Origin: Neelides folsomi
Taxonomy: Eukaryota > Arthropoda > Collembola > Neelipleona > Neelidae
DNA: 43,241 nucleotides
Assembly (NCBI GenBank): GCA_034687125.1
Contig: JAQGBZ010000478.1
Span: forward strand, 1-43,241
Direction of reading: 5' to 3'
The translations under genes were made by a program, and so were the position numbers. The notes below the pieces were generated by a model. That model worked only from the letters and a program-made list of their open reading frames with translations. It made no database searches and was not told where the DNA came from. Positions 24,001 through 34,450 of the stretch are shown one piece after another; position 1 is the stretch's first letter; each line of letters begins with the position of its first letter.

Positions 24001-25323
24001 CAACCTTGACTAAATGACATTTGGGAGTGAAAATTAGACAAGTTTAGATAATATATCCTTAATTTGATTTTGTCTGTAGGGAGTGAAGAGAAGGCTCGAG
24101 TGCTGTGATTCAATACTGTCAGGTTTGATGAGAGAGTTGTTGGGTAACAACCAACAACGAGTTATTCCATCTTTAAGAAGTTACCATTCATTCGAGCACT
24201 TCAACTCCACACACACTCTATACGAGACAGGTTGGAGAGAGCAAAGCCATTGACTCTCTAAATCTCAAAGAGGAAGACTCGAGGGCGGCCGCGAGAGTTG
24301 TCATTTAATCACCTTTTTTACAATTCTCCAAATCAATGGACTTTGATGAAATTGATGAACAATCGAATTCAAATAAAAACATTCGGCCAGCTCTACATGT
24401 GTCACTAGAACAGAAAAACCCGTTTTTCTTCATAGAGTCTCAGTTCTTACGGGTTTATTAAGTTGTTTTGTTCCTTATATGGAAGTTAAAAATTAAGCTC
24501 ATATGCTGCACAAATGATAAAATTCATAGATTCATATAAGATGTAACAATGTCCAATGTACTAATTTGTAAACTAGTGTACAATGCTGATTTCCCTTATT
24601 TTTTAATATTTGGAACTTGAAACTTTAATAGTAGAGTAATAAAAGTGAGTACTCACTCGATGTGAATATTACTATAATGCATATATAACTTGAATACCAT
24701 CTAACAACTTCTATGAAAAGATTAACATTGAGGATCTATATGAAATCATATTGTTTAACTAGATTACTTAACTATGAATTATATAAATTAAACTAAAATC
24801 TACAATTCAATTCGATAAGATATAAGATAAGTTTTCAGTAGCTCATTGGAAAAAGTTTAATGAACCTCATACCTCATAATTTGAATTTTTATTTTGAATA
24901 AGTTTAATGTTGTAACTATTACCTAATATAAAAATCATAGCATGTACAAATTATTATATGTACAACCGCTCCCGAATATAAATTTTCGGTTATATTTCAG
25001 TTATTATAAAATGCCATTTTTTTACCTTCATCTTACTAACTATTTACCTTATTACTGCTTCTAATGTCTTAAGAATCATGCAACTTGTCACAATAGCATT
25101 ATTGTATCGAGTTTTTCAAACCCATTGCACAAGTAGAGTAATCAATCGATCTCAAATAAGAAATTAGAAGACCGACAAATGAAAAATAGAAACGGCTGGG
25201 GAGAAAAAATGTGCAGACCTTTCTAACAAATTAGAGTGACTTGTTGAGATCTTGGGGGGAAGGAATGTCCCAAGTGGAAAGATGCGAGTTTCACTCTCAA
25301 CAATTCCTCATCTGCTTGGAGTC
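21067..25323. other. Gene-poor 4.2-kb AT-rich stretch
   Basis: I see no coding region with splice-consistent exons or a recognisable domain. The few ORFs of 60-120 codons (for example 21526-21888 minus, 22365-22553 minus) look random. A patch at about 24080-24310 is more GC-rich, with AACAACCAACAACGAG and CGAGGGCGGCCGCGAG. It may be a distal regulatory element or an untranslated exon of the downstream gene. Confidence 0.45.
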
Positions 25324-25361
25324 TATAAAAGAGTCCCAACGGGGATCCTTGCCATCAATTG
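25324..25361 (+). promoter_or_regulatory. TATA box and initiator of the Gln-rich secreted protein gene
   Basis: TATAAAAG at 25324-25331 is followed about 30 bp later by TCAATTG (about 25355-25361), close to the arthropod initiator TCAKTY. The ATG lies about 25 bp further on. Strong TATA/Inr promoters of this sort are typical of highly or stage-specifically expressed genes. Confidence 0.75.
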
Positions 25362-25379
25362 ACTTCCCAAACTGACAAG

Positions 25380-27810
25380 ATGAAGGTGGTTGGAGCTCTG
25401 TTCCTTCTGCTTGGCCTAGCCAATGCAGGATTCGAAAATTTTCACGCTCATCCAGCATTTCTCAGGAGCACGGATGAATCAATTTTCAGTAAGCGCTCAT
25501 TTTTATAAACATCTTATTTGTACGGTAACTCTTTTGGCTTCACTTGATATTATGACCAGTTATAGTTTTTTCTCATAAAGAGCAAATTACACTAATTTCG
25601 ACACTTTAGAAACTTTTTATTCCATTTCTTGAAAATCATGTAGCTATTTTGCCACCTACTTTTTGTGAATGTTGACTAACCTGCTATATATGGTAGTTGT
25701 GCAGTACATTAGTGCATAAAGGTTATACTACAAGTGAGTATTTAAGTACTTAACTTCTTACAAATAAACACGTAGTAAATAATTAGGGTTTGATTAATTG
25801 ATATTTTTTCAGATTTAATTTTATAGCTTATAGCTTCTTTAAAATATTTAAAATCCATAATCTGTTTAATTTTAGATATAACAATTTTTTCATAATTTAA
25901 CTTTAGAAATTCATAAAATCGCAATGTAATAATTTTTGATTTTAGCTGTTCGTCCTCGCCATCTTCCATTGCCAAGTAGCTTTTATCAATCCGGACCAAT
26001 AATTCCATCTCAAGCAACTCCAGCTACTCAAATTCCCTACCTTGTTCGTGAGAGTAATCTTCCTGTTGTCCAGCAATTCTCTCCAATTAATCAATTGCAA
26101 ACTAATGGGGCTCCGGTCAACCTTGTTCGCTATGTCATTTTAAGAGAATATCAATTTGATGGTCAAGGATTTCCAACCACTGCTGCTCAGAGTCCAAGCC
26201 CCCAGCCCGAAGAGCAACAAAGATCAGCTCCAGAAGCTACAAGCTCTGAAACTCCAGTCAATCCCGCTGCTCCAGAGGAGCAACGGAGCATTTTGGCCCA
26301 ACCACAAGGTGTTCAAATCCCAGCAGAAGCTCAACCACAAGGGGGATATGAAGAATCTCGTGCTCAAATTGTCCCACAACCAATTGTTCCTCAAGCTCCT
26401 CAACAAGAGGAACAAGCTGCTCCAGCTCCTCAACAAGAGCAAGTTGCCGAACAACAATCAGCAGCGCAAGAGCAAGTTGAAACCAATGCAATTTCAAGTG
26501 AAGAATCCGCCGAATCTCAATCTCAAACAAGCGCTGAACCCGAACGACCGAATATTGTCTTCAGTGTCATCCCAGCCATTGGAGTTGATCTCGGATCTGC
26601 AACTCTTCCCTCAAGAGCTGAGCTTAGAGCTCAATATCAGCAACAAGAGCAACAAGCAAGAGAAGCTGAACCACGTCCTGAACAACCCCAACCCCAACAA
26701 CCTCAAGTTCAAGCCCAAAGTGGATACATTGGAACACCAGAACAACAAGGTCCAATTGAACAAGCAAGACTTACTGCTCAAGCTCCTCAACAAATTCCAG
26801 AAGTCCGTGTTGAGCAACAGCGTCAAGAAATTCAACCCCAACAACAAATTCAGCAACAAATTCAACAACAAGAGATCCAACAGCAGCAACCACAACAGCA
26901 AGAACAAATTCGATCCCAATTCCAACAAAGACCTTTAAATGAATACATGAACCAAATGGTTGAGCAAGCTCCATTCATGCAGCAACCAGCTCAAATGCAA
27001 GCTCAATTTATTCCCCAGATGCAACAAACCCAACAAGGTCCATTCATGCAATATCCCGATATTTCGGCTCAAATGCAAGAAGCGTTCCTTCGATCTCGAC
27101 TAACTTCATCTGAACCAATTGTTCAATCCCAAGGGTATGAAGTGAGCAGTAACTTCAACCTCGAGCAGAGAGCTCAACAGCAACCAATTCCACAACAAGA
27201 ATACGAACAACAGCAACCCCAACAACAACAACAAATTATTGAAGCAACGAGGTCTGCTCCAGCTCCAGTTGCTCCTCCTCAGCAACCACAACAAATTGTC
27301 CAAGCTGAACCTCAATTCAGAGCAGCTCCCATTCCAGAATCTCCAGTTTTAACCCAATCTCAATACACACTCCCAATCGTTCAACAAGACATCACCAGAG
27401 ACGATTCTCATCACGCCGATGACAATGAAAATCCACCAAATCAGGAACAAGCTGCAGGATACAATGGAATTGAAGCTTCACCAGCTCCAAATCCTCTTCT
27501 GAGGTCAGGTCCAGTCGTTACTCGAGTATCAGACGATACGAATCGAATGGCTCTTGATCAGGCCCTTCGGCTTATTGCTGATTTAGCCAGAGCTGCACAA
27601 CGTGGAAATCAATTCAATTTAGTCCAACAACCTGAACAACCACAGCCACAACAGCCAAGTCCCGTTTCCGACTTTTCCATCACGCCTTCAGTTGAAACTG
27701 AAATGGGAGGTGCCAGAGAAGGTCGACGAATTTCTCCAAGATTGATTGTTGGACAATTGCCCCAAGTTCGGGCCATGCCTCAACCTCAACAGCTTCTCAG
27801 ATACTACTAG
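25380..27810 (+). CDS. Secreted Gln/Pro/Ala-rich low-complexity protein
   Basis: Two exons (25380-25488 and 25946-27810, phase 1) encode 657 aa. Exon 1 carries a textbook signal peptide (MKVVGALFLLLGLANA, likely cut before GFENF). Exon 2 is one long ORF dominated by Gln, Pro, Ala and Glu, with QQ-rich tracts such as PQQQIQQQIQQQEIQQQQPQ and repeated APQQEEQ/APQQEQ motifs. The N-terminal 100 residues and the C-terminal 100 (for example RRISPRLIVGQLPQVRAM) are less biased. Pro-Gln-rich secreted proteins occur among cuticle, chorion/eggshell, silk and cement proteins. None is assigned, as composition is not homology. A compact two-exon layout with the signal peptide on its own exon resembles arthropod cuticle-type genes. 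An AATAAA lies at 27938. Confidence 0.85.
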
Positions 27811-28730
27811 TATTAAAAATCATCAAGTGTTACCTTTTGTTTATTGTTGAGCCATTGACAATGAGTGAATAATGAAGCTCCTTATATGTTCTTAATCGAT
27901 TTGTACAAAAATATTAATTAGCATCACGCACTAAATGAATAAACTTGTCATAAAATATCATGTTTTTGTTGCATAATTAAAAAGCATAAACACACATATG
28001 CATTAATGTTTAATGGCTCAAATAAAATACACAACATAGCGTATGTAATATTTTGATAAGTATTTTATTATACATTAGTTAACTAGCTTTAAATATAATA
28101 TACCCGCTTATATTGTTTAAGAATTATAAGATTTTCCTTGCTTGTGTGCTCCAATTCTTTTATTTGACCTTTTTTCATATTTTATACTTAAATAGAATCA
28201 GAAGTAAATGTTGCTGTATATTTGTTTTACTAATTGTGCAATCTGATTTTCTTGTTTGATTTTAATTTAAAATATATTTTTTGTATCTTCTAGCTTCATC
28301 GTCTTGATTTTTCTTAAAGGAAGCATTTCATCCTTTCGCAAGGAAAGCTTAAATCGGTAAATAAAATTAATAAATGCAGAAATTCTTAATGTAAGAGGTA
28401 TCCGAATGTGTAAGGACATTTACTAATTTTGTGGTTGGTAAAAGTAAATTTTTATTTTAATACCATTGGCAGTTCTAATAAAAGCATTACTGATAATGTT
28501 TAGCTTAAACTTTATCTTCATCACTCTTTGCACAACATAATACTAAATAATTAATACTTAATATTGATGCTTACAAGTAATCTAGAACTCTATAAAATGA
28601 AGAACACCATTTTCAATTGAAGATAATATACGCGTTAGTGAGAAAAGCAGAAAATCCAAGAGTCGTTCGGACCTTTAAATACAAAATAATTCAGAAATAT
28701 TAATATGTATTTATTTAATAAATAGTATTT
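27811..28730. other. Intergenic between convergent genes
   Basis: This holds the 3' UTR and polyadenylation signal (27938-27943) of the Gln-rich gene and the 3' flank of the DUF1772-type gene. It is AT-rich and no gene is seen. Confidence 0.45.
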
Positions 28731-29135
28731 TTAATGTATCTTGTAATGTAATTTCACCAATTGATACTTTCCCCAGGTCATAATGTGCCTGCGTGCTTCT
28801 TCCTTTGAATTCTCATCATTTCCCAGCCGGAAAAGTGTGTTGTTGACAGGGGCCATCACAATGAGAGTGAATGGAATAACAGCAAAGTTGAGTGCAGCTA
28901 ACAAAAGATAATGCCATTTCTCATCCTTCATTCCTCCATTACAATATGTGTAAAGGGCTGCGGCAGCTGAAGTGTTGATGGTTAAAAGAGCAATCTTTAA
29001 TCCACGATTGTAAAACTCTTTCCATGAAGGTAATGGATCATTGGATGACAAAATCGCTGGAACTCCAACGTAGCTTAATGTGAAACTCATACCGGCAAAT
29101 ACTCCGGTCGAGATTAACATTGCTCCTTTAATCAT
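28731..29135 (-). CDS. Small multi-pass membrane protein, DUF1772 (anthrone oxygenase-like) family
   Basis: The single-exon ORF of 134 aa starts MIKGAMLISTGVFAGMSFTL. Four hydrophobic segments are visible (about 4-25, 48-66, 74-96 and a weaker one near 100). The layout and the conserved Pro-Val-Asn motif (MAPVNNTLF) before a charged C-terminal helix (EEARRHIMTWGKYQLVKLHY) fit the DUF1772 family. That family includes fungal noranthrone monooxygenases and many uncharacterised animal proteins, and its activity in animals is unknown. A possible acceptor (CATCTAG) 15 nt upstream of the ATG suggests an untranslated 5' exon. Alternatively the protein extends upstream into an exon I did not find. Confidence 0.7.
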   Translation of the reverse strand: MIKGAMLISTGVFAGMSFTLSYVGVPAILSSNDPLPSWKEFYNRGLKIALLTINTSAAAALYTYCNGGMKDEKWHYLLLAALNFAVIPFTLIVMAPVNNTLFRLGNDENSKEEARRHIMTWGKYQLVKLHYKIH

Positions 29136-29580
29136 TTGCTTTGACAGTGACTAGATGGATAAAAAAACATAATATTTACCTGTACATTAAATATATTATA
29201 TGTATTTATCTAAACAGGTGTTTGAATTAATTTGTGGACACCATAACCAGGAAACTGAACCCGTAGGGAGACAGGCCGATAACTGGTATATATACGTCAT
29301 CAAACCTACAACCCTTTGGAATGATCCGATCGGAATGGAATTTGTACTAATCGATTCTCAGATATCCAGCGGTGTGCCTTCGACTTAAGCACCAAATCTC
29401 TGACCCTCATGATTGTCGAGTTATTCAACGAAAAAACGAAATTTTGATTCTTCAGGGGTAGGAGTTTCTACATTTTTTTGAAATATTTTGGAAAAGTTTA
29501 TTTATTTAAATTCACTCCTGTGGTTCCTCGAGAGCATTTGAAAGGTCAAATGTAGTGAAATTGAAAATATTTCTATAAAC

Positions 29581-29720
29581 TCGACGAGTTTATTTATTAA
29601 ATTTCAACATGTTGCTAATGAATTTATTAAAACTAATTAAATGATGGGGAAAATTAAAATTAATTTGAAAGTTGACGAGTTTGTTTATTAAATTGTAGGC
29701 AATGAATTTATTTAAACGGG
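29581..29720. repeat. Two-copy degenerate repeat, about 93-bp period
   Basis: The segment GACGAGTTTATTTATTAAAT...CTAATGAATTTATTAAAAC near 29582 recurs near 29675 as GACGAGTTTGTTTATTAAAT...GCAATGAATTTATTTAAAC. The copies have drifted apart by small indels. Confidence 0.6.
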
Positions 29721-29747
29721 ATATTATTAAAATTTTCAAATATTGCT

Positions 29748-30365
29748 CGAATTTGGCTAAAACGCCTAATAGATTTATAACTTTTTAAATAATATTTTAT
29801 AATGGGTTAAAGGTCACTTATGGGAAGGTGATATGATAACCGTAGTTGATAAACTCATTTTATAATATAATTGAAAAGTCATACTAAAAGCAGTAATGGG
29901 GATACTGAATATTATTATTGATCGGCGTGATCGGGTATAATTTCAAGAATAATAAATACAATTTTGATACCTAATAAGGTATTAGGAAATCCTCCATTGA
30001 CGGATAAACCAACTGAACAAATAATGCGATCCAATTTGGTTAAAACGCCAATTAGAATTATAACTTTTTTACACATTTACTACAATCTTAAAGTGATCCG
30101 TATGTGACAGGTGACATGACCTGGGTAATTGCGATAATACAAAATGGGTTATCGATGGAATACAGATATTATGATAACCTTACATAGGTGTTACTCATTT
30201 GTAATTTGTTGATTAGTTATAGTAGGAAAACAAAATATTATTAATGATCGGCTTGATCGGTTATGGATTACGAATAGTAAATACAATTTTGTTACCGAAT
30301 CAAGTTATTGGGACACCCTCCAATGACTGGTGGCTGGTAATCCGACTGATCAATTAATGCGATCG
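29748..30365. repeat. Diverged two-copy tandem repeat, about 0.3-kb unit
   Basis: Unit 1 begins at about 29750 (ATTTGGCTAAAACGCC) and unit 2 at about 30033 (ATTTGGTTAAAACGCC). Landmarks recur in order: TATAACTTTTT, TGATCGGCGTGATCGG against TGATCGGCTTGATCGG, TAAATACAATTTTG, and CCTCCATTGACGG against CCTCCAATGACTGG. Unit 2 ends in AATGCGATCGAC, like the start of another unit. The repeats are old. They could be satellite-like DNA or part of a decayed transposon. Confidence 0.7.
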
Positions 30366-30512
30366 ACAACCATGAGGTTTAGAGAGAGTGAAAAACATGA
30401 AAGAAATGGGTTCTTGGATCGTTTAGAGCAACACCTAATAATTCTTTAGTCGGATATTCCAATTTAGTAATCTATCTGATAGACGGGTTACAGATATTGG
30501 AATATCCACGAT

Positions 30513-30561
30513 TACGGGTGACTCAATGGTATCCTGAAATCCAAGCATTGAGTGACCCGTA
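30513..30561. repeat. 16-bp inverted repeat (hairpin)
   Basis: TACGGGTGACTCAATG (30513-30528) pairs with CATTGAGTGACCCGTA (30546-30561), with one mismatch and a 17-nt loop. A third partial copy (TTACGGGTGACC) follows at once. GC content is higher than in the surroundings. No gene context is seen. Confidence 0.7.
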
Positions 30562-31277
30562 GGTTACGGGTGACCGGTTCGTACATTATATACTACGCTA
30601 ATAATTAATTTCAGTAATTAATTGCTTACCATTTTACAAAATCCTCGATTCAAATAAAAATTGAGTAAATTTAAGATGAAATAAAAGTGTTGAAATAAAC
30701 TTTAAGCCAGCTGTACTGCAGTCTAACCAATTAGCCCGAATCTGCTGCTTCTAGAGTGAGAAAGTGCTTTGCTGAGTTGAAGGTCATCTTCTGCAAGTTT
30801 TTAGGGAGTTACGAGGTGAGTTTTTATGAATACGTGAATATTGAGCTAATACGAGCTTTGGCTTTTTTATCTTGAAAATAATAGTCAGCAAGCTAGGCAA
30901 GCAGTATCATCAATCAAATTAGTAATTATTGATGATTATACATTCACATGCAAGAATTTTATTGGCAAAAACAGTCTCAATTATCAACAGATTTTAGCAT
31001 CGTATATAATTTCATCCTATAACGAAAAATACCAATTTGTGATAAATATTTAAAGTGTAATTCTCATATCCGATGTTATATACTGTGAGTAGGTGTATGT
31101 ATTTATATGAATATGATGAGATGAGATGATAACCAATAAATTAAACAATTATTTCGTTAAAAACGTGTATTTTATATACACATATTATTATCTTTATTTT
31201 TAAGTTAACAGTTAAAGTAAAATCGAGTAGTTTTTAAAGATATAAAGATGAATAAGATGGCACTTTTGTGCACAATG

Positions 31278-33804
31278 TCAATCATCAATAATTGTAATAT
31301 CATCAGAGTCAGAAATGACTTTCGCTTTTTTTCGTGAAAGATTTTTTTCTTTTGGAACGATTGCTCTTTTCATCCTTCCTTTGAGATCTTGGGTTTTGAA
31401 GGGAAAAAGGATGGACTTATTTCCAGTTGAGTTACCTGGAACTATATATGAGATCGTCGAATAAGGAGTAAAAAGAAAGTCTTCTTTCAAAAATCCATTC
31501 AATAAAAGTAAACAAATTAACCTTTCCGACAACGATCGTGAAAGATAATTTGTAATTCCATCAACTCTCAATTTCTTAGCTCCTTTTCCATCCCAAGCAT
31601 CAAGTAGTTTGAGAGGAGTGAGTCTTTCGTTCAACCCTTTTGAATTTTCCAGAATCCGAAGAATGTCGTTAAAAGAATTTCTCATGTCCACATCTTCAAC
31701 GTCATGCAAATTCTGTAATTCATAAACATTAAAAAATAAAAGTAGAAACAAAAAGATTTTTTAATTCAGTAGTTTAGTATTTTTATGAAATAATATTTAT
31801 CTATAATTAAATATGCATATAATATAAATTACGTACATTACAACTATCACAATTGTTACAATTTCCAAGATCCCATTTATCTCCAAAATGTTCGGCTAGA
31901 AGCTCTTTCCTGCAGGTCGAAAGGTTGATGGCAAAAGAGAGCATTTTGTAAACGTTTCTTAATCCATTTTTTTCTTGCATCATTAGTTGCGTAGCACGGA
32001 AGACATCCGAAATTTGAAAATAAAGAATACAGTGAGCTTCTAATCCGTCTCTTCCAGCCCGACCCGTTTCTTGGTAATAATTCTCAACTGATTTCGATAT
32101 TGAATAGTGAATAACAAATCGAACATCCAATTTGTTGATACCCATTCCAAAAGCAACGGTTGCAACGATTATAGGAAATTTCCCTAAATAACAATTTGTC
32201 GAGTATGAATTTAATTACAATAATTATAATTTTTAATAGAAGTAGGTTTTACCTTTATACCAAGATGATTGAATTGAGGTTCTATCTTTAGGATCAAGTT
32301 GAGCATGGTAATGAGTTGCTCTAATTCCCAAAGATCTCAATTTAGCAGACACATCTTCGGTATCCTTTATTGTAAGGCTACGAAATAATTGATTAATTAC
32401 AACTTTTTCATACTATACTAACCAACATATTGATAAGAGCTATCCTTTTTTGATTATCAAATTACATAATTTCCTTGTTAATTTACCAATAGATTATTCC
32501 TGTTTGTCCACTAAACCGTGATTTAATCAGATCTGCAATTTCGTCTATTTTATCCTTTTTTGAAGTCTCAATGACTTCGTATTTAAGATTTTCTCTATAA
32601 AAGCTTCCTTTGAGCACTAGAGATCCTTCAATGTTTAGTATTTTTTGAACGTCAATAATCACATTTGGAGTAGCGGTAGCCGTTAGACCTGATAAATATA
32701 AATGTCATTTTAAATGTGAATGAGTTTTCAATTAAAATGGTTTTAATTATTATTCTAAAAGTCTAGAACACTTACCTATAATCGTAATTTTGGGAAATTG
32801 ACCTTTCATAATATTTAAGAATTTGTAATCTGGACGAAAATCGTGACCCCATTGGCTGCAACTACATATACAAAATACATATTCTGTTCTTAATCTTTAG
32901 ATTAGAAGATTATAGTGAATATAAGAAATTCTGGTAAGGTACATAATGTATTTTCTTATTTACCAGTGGACTTCATCTAAAAAATCAAAAAACCAATTTG
33001 ATTAATTACTACTTTAAATATTTTAATGTTCGTATATTATATTAGTATATGTTACCAATTACGAGTCGAGGAAATCTCTTCGCGTTGTACATTTTTTGTA
33101 GTTGTGAGAGAAATCGTTTACTCTTTGCCAACTTTTCAGGAGTCACATAAAGCATCTTGAGATTCGACTTTGGGTCGATCATAGCACTAAAGATTTCTTT
33201 TGACTCTTCTTTACTTGTTGAAGAGTTGAGAATTTTGGTTGGAACTTGCAAAGTGTTCAATGATTGAAGTTGGTCTTCCATTAAAGAAATCAATGGTGAG
33301 ATGACAAGTGTTATACCGGATGTCATCACTGCAGGTAATTGAAAACAAAGACTTTTTCCTGCCCCAGTTGGGAGAATGAGAATACAATCCAAACCGCTCA
33401 TTGTCGCTAAAATCAAAATAATCTCTTAAAATCATTTCACTATAATACCAACTGGTATCTGGTATATATTATGTACATACAAAAACTACTTTAGTTGATA
33501 TTATAAAATAAATATTATATTAAATACCATTGATTGCAGCCTTTTGTAAAGGACGATAAGTTTCAATATTGAATGTGTCCTTTAGAAGTTTATTCATTTT
33601 TGCAGTCCATTCAAAGTCATCGGCTTCGTACATTTTAACAATTTCATCGCCCTCGTTTAATGATTTTAATGTCAACTCTAGTGATGAAATTTTTTGCTGG
33701 ATGTCAGTTTTTCGAGCTTGAAGATTTTTAATATCTTCATTAATTCTTAAAAGTTCTTGCTTTCCTAACCGTAGTTCATTTTGTAAATGAATTATTTGAG
33801 CCAT
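31278..33804 (-). CDS. RECQL: ATP-dependent DNA helicase Q1 (RecQ-like 1)
   Basis: A 3'-5' helicase that restarts reversed replication forks and branch-migrates Holliday junctions in the nucleus. Eight exons join in phase to 611 aa: 33804-33528, 33406-33056, 32976-32964, 32861-32776, 32688-32487, 32377-32253, 32183-31837, 31712-31278. Visible in order are an N-terminal coiled coil, motif 0 ([12 protein letters not shown]), Walker A ([14 protein letters not shown]), [30 protein letters not shown], motif VI ([14 protein letters not shown]), the RQC zinc ligands ([10 protein letters not shown]) and a winged-helix ([20 protein letters not shown]). It matches human RECQL1 (649 aa) along its length and lacks an HRDC domain, as that family does. 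The C-terminus is basic and ends in an acidic DDITIIDD, resembling a SUMO-interacting motif. Exon 3 is only 13 nt. The ATG at 33804 was chosen over upstream in-frame non-ATG codons. Confidence 0.95.
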
Positions 33805-34450
33805 TTTATAATATAGCAACATCACGTAAATCAAATGTCAGCTGTCAGTAAAGTGTTAAGAGCAATTCCGGTTTAAGAACATTTAACAGCCAAAATGTTT
33901 AAACGAGTTCAATCAATATAAAAATTTAAAATCGAAGCAAGTCGATGAAAGTTAAAAGATTTGTAGCGGCTAGTGGCACCGAATATGTTTTCATTCTTTT
34001 ATTGTAAATTAGAGAGACTTTATAAGAAACTAAAGCACACCAAAGAATATAGGAGCTTTGAAATGTTCCTTCAGAATTTTATTCAAAAAAATTTTCTCAT
34101 TCGCAATTTAACGAAATAAAATAATTTAACATTTAATGCAAAATTAAGACTTTTAAAACATATTTGGTCTCTTAATGAAGTCAATCTATTTAAACTTAAT
34201 TGTCATTTAAGCTTTTTATTTAAGTTTTATCTTTACTTTTTTGCTCCTATAAAAATACTACGTCGTCTTAAAAATCAATTATTATAAGACGACAATGACA
34301 TTTCTGCCTAAGCTAAGATAGGTAAGACCTAAGATAGGTTATTGTTGTTTTTATTACTATTTACATTTTAATAAACATACCTAATTATTAAAAGTAATTA
34401 TTCATTTTTGTTTAGGACAATTTTGATTGAGAAGCAAAGTCTTTGTCAAA
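33805..34450. promoter_or_regulatory. Divergent promoter region of RECQL1 and the RCC1-repeat gene
   Basis: The two coding regions start 646 bp apart, head to head. The segment contains a 9-bp inverted repeat, GTCGTCTTA (34262-34270) and TAAGACGAC (34285-34293), and a short direct repeat of CTAAGATAGGT (about 34314-34340). A splice acceptor (TTTGTTTAG) at about 34416 suggests the plus-strand gene has an untranslated first exon. No TATA box stands out. Confidence 0.45.

Larger units (their letters stand above)
29136..31277. other. Non-coding stretch with degenerate repeats
   Basis: No coding region is supported between the DUF1772-type gene and the 3' end of RECQL1. The stretch contains the tandem repeats at 29581-29720 and 29748-30365 and a hairpin at 30513-30561, listed separately. 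A 62-codon ORF at 29200-29388 has no domain or splice context. Confidence 0.5.

Noticed and set aside
24290..24310. NotI-like GCGGCCGC next to an XhoI-like CTCGAG, suggesting cloning linker
   Set aside because: A single short occurrence with no vector sequence around it. Chance or native GC-rich DNA is simpler.
26156..26974. Several long overlapping ORFs in other frames of the Gln-rich gene
   Set aside because: Leu/Asn-rich frame shadows of CAA/CAG-rich coding sequence. Only the frame with the signal-peptide exon is continuous to 27810.
29200..29388. 62-codon plus-strand ORF in a more balanced GC patch
   Set aside because: No start context, domain or splice partner. It could be a transposon scrap but nothing supports a gene.
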